Assembly (NCBI GenBank): GCA_946902875.1
Contig: OX336349.1
Coordinates: forward strand, 14,469,891 to 14,533,890
Reading direction: 5' to 3'
Length of the DNA: 64,000 nucleotides
Source of the DNA: Nematopogon swammerdamellus
Taxonomy: Eukaryota > Arthropoda > Insecta > Lepidoptera > Adelidae
Shown: positions 45,801 through 57,800 of the stretch, one piece after another
Layout of the letters: every line of letters starts with the position of its first letter
Numbering within the stretch: position 1 is the first letter of the stretch
Notes under the pieces: generated by a model
What the model was told of the DNA's origin: nothing
Databases searched by the model: none
Seen by the model: the letters and a program-made list of their open reading frames with translations, nothing else
Made by a program: the position numbers and the translations under genes

Positions 45801-48800
45801 AGATAGGAGGGTTAGGCGGTACAAAATTGGGGGTTGACAAAACTTCTTTATAAACTAACGTGCAAAACAGTCAAATATTTTATTCGTGACGTGTAATTAC
45901 GTTTTTGTGCAGACAATTTATAACGTCTTTTCACTTGCTCCATGAACAGGTGTTCATTTAAATTCTTTGGCTGCGATGCGACATTCCAAATCCGACCAAG
46001 CTGCACCACATCAATTTCTGCGCCATAAGGCACTGACGATGTGGCACCTACTTCACTAGGGTGTGTTAGGCTGACATCGCGGTTATTGTAGGTAGCCAAC
46101 CGTGTCAGGTTCCATAAAAGGTAGATAGAAAGGAAATACTTTATTGCTCCAAAAACAATTCACAGAAGCAAGCACAATATAAAATGTACGTGAGGTGCAA
46201 CGGCGGACTTAAACCTTAGATTTTTTCCAGTCAACAACGGTTAAAAGTTATATTAATTAATTATATTAATACTGAAGATTAGTGAGCAAAAAAACATAAA
46301 ACCGACTTCCTAAAAAAAGTAAAACTAAAAAACTATTTAAAATAAAAATATAAAAACCGCCTTCAAAAATATATGAAATAAAAACCTAAAAAAAAAAACG
46401 AACCCTAGAGTTGAAGGCGGTGCTAAAAAGGCTACACAAATCACAAAGGATATTATCATCCGCTCATGTTTTCTTTCATGCATCATTTTTGCTTGCTTTA
46501 GCACCGCCTTCAACTCTAGGGTTCGTTTTTTTTTTTAGGTTTTTATTTCATATATTTTTGAAGGCGGTTTTTATATTTTTATTTTAAATAGTTTTTTAGT
46601 TTTACTTTTTTTAGGAAGTCGGTTTTATGTTTTTTAAAACTTTTTTTTTATTTCACTTTTTTTTTTAGTAATTTTTTGCTATTAATGTACTCGGCGGAAT
46701 CGCTCGGCCTTCGGCCTCGCGATTCCGCCTCGCTTTCCAATCCGATCTTGACCCAATTAAAATAGGACCACGTCAGCTTCGATAGCTCAGTGGTGCAGAC
46801 AGCCAACTGTCGCTATTGAATTTTAAGCAACGCTGGGTGCGGTCAGTACTTAGATGGGTGACCGCTGACCGTTGGAGGCTGACCGAGGTTCGGATTCCTC
46901 GTAAAACTGTAAGTCCCTTCCCTCGTAATTTTACTTGGTGGTAGGGTTTAACCTTCCCGGGTTGGTACCACCGCACTGAATTAAACGTCGGTCGAAACGG
47001 CTATGTAAATAGTTTGTGTTTTCCGACCAGTTCAGTGTAGTCAGCACGATCAAAGGGGGAAGCACTGACATGGCACTGGTGTTATGGGCTGACATCACAG
47101 ACGTTGTAGGTGATGTTGCAGAACTTAGTAGAATGGACAGACATAAACGTGTTACGGAAGCCTACTTTTATTATAAAATAACCGTCGGAGGACCTTGGTT
47201 GAAAATTGTAAAATTTAGTAGAACGGATAGACATGCATTTGTTACGGAACCCTACATTCATTTTGAAATAAATGTTAAATTTAGTAGAACAGGCAGACAT
47301 GCATTTGTTACGGAACCCTACATTCATTTTGCAGAACTTAGTAGAATGGACAGACATAAACGTGTTACCGAACCCTACTTAACAGTTGCACTCCGGGAGT
47401 GCCGGCAGATCCCGTGCCACTCTAACTTAACCCTTAACGCAATGACTTAAGGTTTCATTTTAAAAATGACGCTGACGCGATGTCGCGAGTTATACATGTT
47501 TACCCACCTAAAAAAGTGCCAAGAGCCGCTAAAGAAGTTTTCACTTCAAAAACCTCAGGGTTATCCCCTTTCAAATAAAAAAAAAAAGAATTTTCAAAAT
47601 CGGCCAACAATTGACGGAGTAATCGCGTAACAAACATCCAAAAAAAGAAAACATACCGTCGAATTGAGAATCTTTTAGGTCTAAAGTAAATTTCTCGTGA
47701 AGACAAATGCAACGAGCCCAAACACGATGGGTTTATCATGTGTAGTTTAGGAGTTCCTATGGCCACCTTCTGTCTCCATCATCAAACCAGCTCGATGGTA
47801 CTCGGTACAGTAGGTACTGGCCAGGTACCATAATAAATTAAACGCCGGTCGGAAAAGATAAAAAAATTTCAAATTTAGAATATTCATGAAACAAGGGTCC
47901 GAATATGTATCACTAGTATATCGATTCATGTATTTCAACAGGACAGAGAAAATTTCAAAATATTAGGTATTTAATACTTTTTAGTTTTTTTTTTTTTGTT
48001 TTTTGGAAATCGGTTTAATATTTTTTAAAACAGTTTTTATTTCATTCTTTTTAGTAATATTACATAAAAAAGAATAATCGAAATCGAATAATCGAAATCG
48101 ATTGAAGTGGTACAGAATTATTCGCCATATGTGTCAGACTGCAAATTGCTGAATAAGTCCACATCACAAATGTTTTGCTGAAGGTAACCACACACCATAC
48201 TAATTTATCAAACTGAAAATTGCCGAAAACGACCACATCACAAGTTTTGCTGAAGGTAACCACACACCATAGTATTATGCTGATTTTTCGAAAACCACTG
48301 AACCAATTTCGATAAAATTGAAATGGGACCACCTCGGAAGTATGACCTAACTAACAAAAAAAGAATTTTCTAAATCGGCCCTCAATTGACGGAGAAATCG
48401 TGTTACAAACATACAAAAAAATAAAAAAAATAAAAAAAAAAATAAAAAAAAAAAAAAACATACAGACGAATTGAGAACCTCCTCCTTTTTTGGAAGTCGG
48501 TTAAAAACTGAATACTATGATTATTTCTTTCTTAGGGGTGACTATGTTCGAGCAGACCTGACAGCAGTCAACTTAGTCTTAGATACGCCTCTGGAGCCAG
48601 TAGAGTATAGAGCACTACGAACAACATAGCTAGGCGATCGATCAATCAAATGAGCACTCCGTTAATAGAGCTTAATTCCATAATAACATCTGTACGAGAG
48701 GGATAAGTAATTAAGTTTTTTATTAATGTTAATTTGTCTTGCAGTAAATTGTGAGACCCATCATGCGCACGGACGCTAGAGGCGGACGCAGTGACAGTGT

Positions 48801-51800
48801 GAGGAGGGTTGCTTGGCAATTTGGAAAAACATATTGGACGTTTCATGGTCTTTATTGAGTGTTTTTTTTAAGTTTCCACCAGACCTCGCGTTCAACGGGT
48901 AGGTAGTTCAATTAAAGAAAGAAAATCGAAAATAATTAAGAAAACAAATTACTTATGTTTATTTTTCAAATTTACAATCTGCTAATTGCTAGTTCATCCA
49001 ATTGAAGGAGCAAAGCAGAGGCATTACAAAAAAATTGTATTACGTTGCAATAATTTTGAGATTTCCTCGAAAGATAATGGGATGTATGCCGCGCACGGGA
49101 CGCGGTAGGTACTAGAAGTGGTAAACGTACTAGACTAGCATATCAATAATTGAAACATAATATTAGTAAATTTGTATTAGAAATCATCAACATGAGAATA
49201 TCAGAGTTTTTTTGCATAGGTTTTATACTCGTAGATGGTGACGCGAAAATAAAAATAAAATGTTTGGACGTGCGTACACTAAATAATGTAGAGTGAAGGC
49301 TCTAATACGCAGTCATAAAGCTCATATCGCTAACTAATGAAAGCGGACAATGAATTATTATTAAAATTAAGGAATCACGCAATGCTTTAAGGCTTCATAC
49401 CTACAAGGTAACATTCAGCTCTCTCTGAGAGATGTACCACAAATATTAGTCACACGACATATTCATTATTATTAAATTTAAGATCTGACTCAGCCACCCA
49501 TAGAGGTTTACATACAAAATAAAAAATAAACTGTTTAAAAAAACATTGAACCGACTTCAAACCCTAAAAAGTATTAAATAATATTTTGATCTTGAGTAGA
49601 AGGCGGTACAAAAGCGCAAAAGGGTCCATCTTTAAATTTTCAGGTGTGCTTTTGTACCGCCTTCTACTCAATATCAAAATATTATTTCATACTTTTTAGG
49701 TTTTGAAGTCGGTTCAATATTTTTTTAACAGTTTTTTTATTTCACTCTTTTAGTAATATTACATAATATTAAAATCGGTTGACGTGAAGTGGGTGATTGA
49801 AAAACTCCTTAGTGTGAAAGTGTGCCCTTAATTTCCCACCCATAGTGGTGGTATTCTTTCATAAAGTGAGATATACCCTACCCCTGAGATATACCCTACC
49901 CATTAAAAAAAGAATCATTAAACTCGGCTGAGAATTGGCGCAGAAATCGAGTAACATACACAAAAAAAAACATACAGACGAACCTTCTCCTTTTTGGAAT
50001 TCGGTTGAAAATACTGTTAATTTAAACCTCATCCATGTGACCTCTAACCTGAAATTTTGCATGGCGGTAGTCGATGTGTTGACTTAGCGTACCGCGAAGA
50101 AGGCGCGTGCAAAACATAGTAAAACATATTTTATGTATCTCCATTTTCGCTCAACAATAATATTTCAGTTCGGTCTTGAACCATTTTTTTTTCTGAATCG
50201 AACAAAAGGCGCGCGTGTCGCATTTAGATTCGCCCTGATAAAGGAGGCATTTGCTCTCTAACGCATAACCACGTCCGGTGCCTTCGGTGAGTGTATACTC
50301 GACTGGCTGTTGTGCTGACGTTTCTAACACGTTACGGGAACGTAACGTAACGTACGTACGTTGAGTTCCGAAATTAGGTTACCTACGTTTGACTCTATTA
50401 ATCCAATCTTAAACACGCAAAGGTTGACTGGAAGAAATCTCTGTAAGGGATAAGGCCGCCTATGTACCTCACGTAAATATTATATTGTGCTTGTTTAAGT
50501 AAAATGTTTTGGATCAATACATTCTTTAGCTATCTATATAATTTGTTTTTTAAATTACCTGAAGTATCTTATTTGCGGTAGATTGTTGTCTTGTTGGTCT
50601 ACTTGATTTTACTCTTGTATGACTTCCTTGAGTTGAAAAATATACAAATATTGATTTAGTGTTTTAAATGTTTAACGTAAATAATTTACCTTTTTTAACA
50701 AAGACTAACCTCTTAACAGTGCAAATGTAAAAATACAGCTACTCGAACAACCTCGAAAGAAAATGTTTTGTACTGTAATGTCGACCGAGCGAGAACCCCA
50801 ACGTACTAATTTTACTACAGCACACGCATACTGTGCGGCGTACAGCTTATATACCTACTTATAAGTGTTTCTCTAAAAATATATGTTTCTTATTATATTT
50901 ATGTGAGAATTATAATATTTTAGAGTTAATAAACTCTGAGAAACGAAATCCCAAAAATCTACAATCCTAAGATTCATCAGGTATACACCCCCGCACCCTC
51001 ACGTCCGACAAATAAAAACAGTGCCACAACAGGGTCCTACGCACGTCAAAATTTCAATAAACGCTTTGTTTTACGAGCTGTTGTAAACGTAACGAGAGGA
51101 AGCCGTTAAACTGATATCTTGATTGAGACGTGGAGAGGGATGTGAGAAGAAGTTCTAGAAATAGTTATAAAAGGGGAAAAACGGTCAAGCGTGTCGAATT
51201 CGCGTGGAGAGGGCCCGTACCATTCCGTTTTCCGTGAGAACCTTAAAACTTAAGATTTCGTTTAGGTTTTTCTATAAATTAGATTCTATGTATATTTTCT
51301 TTAATATGTTTTAAAACTACGCTTTAAAACTACATTAAAATATTAAATAAAAAACCCTTTTTAAAAAAAGGCTTTAAAAAAAATGTGCTAAAATGAAAGA
51401 AATAAGTTTAGGTTTTCGATTTGTTTTCCAAAAACTTGAGAATGCATCGTTTCTCAAAATCGTTCCTCTGTCGCACCGCAAGGGTGTAGAATTGTCTATC
51501 GGCAGATGTGTTTTCCGATACTTCAAAATTCATATTTAAAAAGCCGGATAGCTCTCCACACTTTTCCCTCGTCTTCTACAGTATAGCTGTGGGACCACAG
51601 ACGTATAAAAATATGCCTTAGTGGAATATAGTTAGAGGTATCCGTTGCAGGAGCACGGAAATTGTTCCTCACTGTACCTTTCACAGCCTGAGCCTGCGCA
51701 TTCGTCCGTATCCCTACTATCATCAGGCTTTAGGGCCGCCTAAAGCCTGATGCCTGAGCCCGCCGACGGGCTTGTTTTGTTTCACGCGTGGATGTCTCTT

Positions 51801-54800
51801 TCACGCGATACTTGCTTTTTCCTGAAAGTGTGGGATCACCATGGGTTTGAGGAATGCAGAAAAAATATGGGTTTGTTGAATCCCAAAAACACATTATAGT
51901 ATATTTTTAATTTAAGTTATTCTGTATGTTAAACATGCAATTAATATAAAACTAAATTTTAAAGAGATTCGGTTTATTTGTGCAATAAGTACTAAGGTTC
52001 TTTTGAATGCCAACTTTTAATAGCCGAAAATAAGTTAGGTCACAACTCACACACAATACAGTCAAACGGAGTTAGCACACGCCCATAAAGAGCACAAAGA
52101 TATAGTTCTTTTTTGATAGAGAAGAATTAACATAAAAATGTAATAAAGCAAGGAGAGAAAGAGCGACCATGAGAATAAAACTGTTTTTATTTGATAATAA
52201 ATTTGTGCTCTCTCTGAAAAAGATAGGGGGGGAGGAGTGTTGATTATTGCATTGACCTAGATTGAAGGGAATTAAGGGGTCTCCTTGCCTCTTATTCTTC
52301 CTTCGTGAGGGTCAAAGCTCTTTCAAATGGACGCAATAAAAAAAATACCTACTCTACTTACGGTGCCGACCTATGGTAGGTATACAAATTAGCTATTGTA
52401 TGTCTAGAAACAATGCTATAATGCACTAGCAGTACCCACGGCTCTGCTCGCGTTAAAGTTGAATTTAACGACACTTTAAACGTCACTTCTGATTTCTCCC
52501 AACCTCGTCGACTTCGAACTCTACTACTCAGTCCTTACGAAAGATGACGTGATATCATTCGGAAAAGACATAGGAAAAAAGAAAGAGGGAACTTTATAAT
52601 ATGTGAGGGTAAAGTATGTAGTTAGATTTGTACCTATTTTAGTTTAATTCAGTATGAATTGTAATACATTGCATTTTATACTTATTGTATACTTATTCAG
52701 CATTGCGCTACTCTCGAACCAAAGAGAGTAGTAGTATTAGTGGTGTGTTGCGCCTACCCAGGCATTGTGTAGTAGCACTCATATACAACCCAGGCAGGCG
52801 ATCACTGTCCAACTACTCTACTAATTTGCAATCAATTATTTGTCTTTATCTTTTTCTCTGAGTGTTCTTGAAGGATCACGGAAGCATATATATAAGAAGA
52901 TAAATTACGCAGAAAACTGAGAAAAGTGAGTTTTATAGGACAGTCTCCCGGACTAAGCTTCCGGGAAATTCGAAATATAGCCTCTCTACCTTGTAAACCT
53001 AATTTCACATAGACCCGTGAACAACTACCGCTACAACGAAGTTAAAGTGTGACAGGGTGTGCCGGCGACGGGCGGGGACGGACAGGAGCGTATATTATGT
53101 ACAATATATACGCAGAGCAAGAAATCGCGTCGCCGGCTGGGGGAAGGCGGCCGCCGATCGCTGTTCTGTGATAGCTGTGCCCGTAGCTCCGCTCGCGACT
53201 TCTGAACCACAAGAAAGTACAGTACACACAAAACGGCTACGAAACTCTATCCTATTCAATTGTAATTGACAGATCATAATTACGGCGATTTATGCAGCAA
53301 GACTTCTTACCCTTAAATTACTAAAAATTCAGCGCGCGCGCCTGTACAATTCTTCCCAACCACTAAATAACCAGTCTCCAGCAGACAATAGCTGTATCCA
53401 GCTGGAAAGTATAAACTGTTTTCAAGCCACCGGCCACCGTAGCTCGCAGGCAGCGCTCGGCAAAGACAATTTGTTCCAATAACGTGTGCTGATGAAATTA
53501 CGTCGTTTCGCCAGGTGAGGAATGTGTGCCCGGCGCGGGACAACCGTCCGGCCGGTCCACCGACCCTCTCTCCTTCGCTCCTTGCGCGCGAGACACACAC
53601 GGCATACACCATGCCATCACACGCCACGCTACCGCGGATGACGCGACGCTACCGCATGCCACAAGAACACCACGTTATACTAGACTGCCCGCACCATGGA
53701 TGTACAATGTGGCCCGCACACTAGGCGTGATTTTGGATTAACTTGCAACTCCATAAAGGTGACGCGACATATCCAGTTAGAAATTCTATTGTATTTAAAT
53801 ACTACACATACAAAACAAAAATAACAGAAAATAAACTTACAAATGAAATCCCTGTACAAAAATTTAAGAAAAAAATGTATTAATAACTAATGTTTTTAAG
53901 TTTACACTGTTATTAATTATATTCATTTTTAAGTTTACGGATTAACAGTAGGTTTAGAGACTTACATATTAAGTCGACGTTTCGCCCGCTACGTCACGGG
54001 CTTCATCAGGAACTGCGGGAGTTCCTGGAGCCGACGTCTGGTGTCCGTTGTACCAGACGTCAAACTGCTCTTTTTCGAAGATTGTAGCTGTGGGTAGGTT
54101 GCACAGTATTCGGCAGCGGTGTTAGATCGCGATCCGTACATCGTACGAAGTCCCGGCTGCACACAACACTCACTTTGTCTTCAGACGCTGGCTTGGCGGA
54201 AGATCTTGCAGATGTGTACTGTGACAGCACGGGCAGCCAAGAAGGTGATAAGTTCATACTGTCGTCCCTGTTGAAATTTCTGTGCCTGGTGATTTCGATG
54301 GCTTCCCTGACTAGGCGTGGAGTGTAGTGTCGTTCTACCGCTAGTACCGATGCTTCATCAAACCGGATCCAGTGGTTATTATCACCAAGCAATAGATGTT
54401 CCGCAATGGCCGATTTCTGCAGGTCACCATTCTTGACTGCTCTTATGTGTTCGCACATTCGCTCATGGACGCTCCTCTTCGTTTGGCCGATGTAGCTCTT
54501 CCCACAGCTACATGGAACTTTGTAGACGCCTGGGGCTTGCAATGGTATCTTATCTTTAACGGATCTAAGCATTTGAGACACTTTAGGCAGAGGCTTATAG
54601 AATGTTCTGATTTCCATTTTCCGAAGTAATTTACCAATCTGGTCTGTAACACCTTTTACGTATGGCAAATAGGCGGGCTGTCTACTAACCTCTATTCGTC
54701 TTTGCCTTTTACCTTGGATTTTAATACTGCAAGCCCTCGTTTTAAATCCATTTTGCTGCAATGCACTTTTTACCTGCTTGAGCTCCATTTGAAGGTGCTC

Positions 54801-57800
54801 TTCATCACATACATTGTGTGCACGGTTTACCAGGGAGGTTACAACCGATTTAAGCTGGGCTGGGTGATGGTGAGAGTTGGCGTTCAGGTACCGGTTGGTG
54901 TGTGTCGGTTTCCTATAAACCGTATGTGACAGGGAACCATCGGCTCTTCTCTGTACCAAGACGTCCAGGAACGCTATTCGGTTGTCTTCCTCAATTTCTC
55001 TCGTGAAAGATATGTTTGGATGGGCAGCGTTCAGTTCTTCGAGGAACCGTTGCAGGTGTAGTGTGCCATTCTGCAATATTGCAAAGGTATCATCAACATA
55101 TCTGAACCAAGTCGTCGGTGGGTTGTCACTCGTTCTCAGCACTCTTTCCTCTAGATCTTCCATAAAGAGGTTGGCAACGACTGGAGCAACTGGTGAACCC
55201 ATAGCGACCCCGTCCAGTTGGATGTAAAAGTCACCATTCCACAGGAAATAATTTTGACGCAGACAGTGCTCTATAAATTTCACGTAGCCGGTAGGTATAT
55301 CGTTATCGCTTAGCTTTTTCTCGATAACTTTAAGTGCGTCACCTATCGGTACATTTGTGTAGAGCGACTCGACATCAAAACTCACCATTAGATCGTCACT
55401 TTGTAGGCATATCTTCGCTAATTCTTTCACAAAATGTGCGGAGTCCTTTATGTAGGAAGACGTCTTTCCTACTAGAGGTTGCAGCAATTTAGCGAGAAAC
55501 ATTGACAGGTTATAAGTTGGCGAGTCGATTTGACTTACAATAGGTCTTAGTGGCGTACCTGTTTTATGTACCTTTGGGAGTCCGTTGAATTTGGGCGGCT
55601 GTGGGCTTGTCGGACAAAGAAATTTCCTTTGCGAAGTAGGTATCGGTGAGTCACAGGCATTAATGAGAGCGGCCGTTTTGCGTGCAACTCTCATTGTGGG
55701 GTTATAGTTGATTTTCTTGTATTTATCCGAGCCTAGCATCACTTGGATTTTATTCTCATATTCGTCCGTTGAAAGAACCACTGTAGCGTTTCCCTTGTCC
55801 GCGCGTAGAATGGAGAGGCTGCTATCCTTTCTCAGTTCCCTCAAGGCGTCGATCTCTTCCTTTGAGATGTTCGGAGAAGGACGCTTCGTGTTTCTAAGAA
55901 CATGAGAGGTGTCCTGTCTCAATTTTTCCGCTTCGGCCTTCGGTACCCGATTTCGACTGATGACTTCTTCTATTCCACCTATAATTTGTTCATACGGAAC
56001 TCGGTTCGGTGCAGGGACAAAGTTTAATCCTTTTTCCAACACTTTCAACGCATTTGCAGGAAGTTGTTTACCGGAAAGATTCACGACACAATTTTGTTTG
56101 TTTACTTCCTCAGTGACACTTCCAACTGTCACGTTGACAGCCGACCCGCCATCCGCCTCTAACGGTCGCGTTCGTTGTAACCTGTCAAACTTTGACGTGT
56201 GGATCTTTTTACTCTGTTCGCGTTCATAGTTCGCTCCTTGTCTAGTAATGCGATCGCACGTTTCCCATAACTCTTGATGTAATTTTTGTTGCAGAAAATT
56301 TATAAGATCGCTTACCTCGGAGTTTATTTTCGCTAGAGCACTTCTCGTGTTACGAATTAGTAGACTCAAGAGTCTCTCACTCGCTCTCTTCAGAATGTCG
56401 CCGGCGCCGAAGCGGGTACGGGCGAAACGTCGACTTAATATGTAAGTCTCTAAACCTACTGTTAATCCGTAAACTTAAAAATGAATAGTATTAATAACTG
56501 TTTAAATATAAACTAAATCTAAGAAAACCGACTCCTAGAAAAATAAATAGGCAAAATATCAATTTATATACAGTTTTAATGACCTCAATGAAAAACATTT
56601 CGCGAGAAACATACATAATGGTCTAATTATGTTGAATCCCGTGATATTTCTATTAATCAGACCCAAATTAACGCCAATACGAATGTTGAGAGTGTGTCCT
56701 ATGCCTTATTGGTTTGTGATACAATTTATCGCTAAAAAGAACTGGCATCAGAAAAATGGAGGCGGATTTATTGGAAGGTAAAATTATTTTGCAGCATTGT
56801 TATTCTCGTTATACGCTTTTATTTTTTTCAACTCCGATTCTCTTCTATAACCGCTTATATAAATATATATTTTTTCAGCGAAATATAATATCTTTGTCCG
56901 TAATGAGAATGGAAAAATAAATTGGTCACTCACAGTCAAAGTCAAAATAAGTTATGAAAACAAATGCTGGAAACTAGGCTGGAAACTACGATCTGGAAGA
57001 ATATGAACTTTTGAATTGTTATATCAAAGACCAAAGCTTTTCATTAATTAAATACAACTGCAAAATAACTAGTAATTAAACTTACTTTATTTACTTATTA
57101 AGTTTAATTACTAGTACCTCAAAACGAAGTCAGCTCCGCCGCCGCCGTGTCAAAACGACGCTCGCTAAGTAGAGCAGGAAAATTATCCCAAATTCTGGAA
57201 TCCTGTAAACGCTGTGAAATCGCACAAATCAGTTGACAGCTCATTACTCGTGACGCAGGCGGCGGCCGCCAGAGGGCGCGGCCGTCACACAAAATGGCGG
57301 CGATGACGTCAGCGTGACGTCGCGCCCAACGAAGCACCACTCTAGACCTAGATTCAGAGCTTACGCAGGTTGTTAGGAAGGAAACTTTGATGAGTTACAC
57401 TTTTCATTTCGCGCCTGTAAGCGACAAAGTTACTGCAGATCCCCAAAAGCAGTCTCGAGAAATTCAAGAGGGACGTGAATACCTATTCACGTCCCTCTTG
57501 AATTTCTCGAGACTGCTTTCGAGGCACCTACCTACGTGACAAGGTATAAAGAGAATTGGCAGTGAAATTTAGTCTGTGCTATGAACATAATATTGCACAT
57601 AGACACTGACAGCTGTGGTACTGGAACAAGACATTTCACCACGACAAGCTTACGACGCTAGCTACCTCTCACCTTGGCACGGTCCTTCCACATAGTCATG
57701 CAGCAGGTGGGTCTTAGTGCCTTGCCTTACCTGCTGTTTGGTACGTACTACGTACCAACTACGTAGTTATCTTATCCTAATATTTTGGTGACCGTGGTGG

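Larger units (their letters stand above)
53903..56500 (-). mobile_element. Penelope-like element with inverted terminal repeats
   Basis: Inverted repeats at 53903-53987 and 56420-56500 share a perfect core of about 68 bases (including TTAAGTTTACGGATTAACAG and TAGGTTTAGAGACTTACATA then AAGTCGACGTTTCGCCC). They flank a single open frame on the minus strand. At the 3' side, between the stop codon and the repeat, lies a hammerhead-like sequence. The element is inside the 27-kb Dok-7 intron, in the same orientation as the gene. The open frame suggests recent activity. Confidence 0.9.

Noticed and set aside
53313..53740. Possible first exon or CpG promoter in a GC-rich block
   Set aside because: Open frames on both strands have no domain, and no donor or acceptor fits the phases of the Dok-7-like gene.
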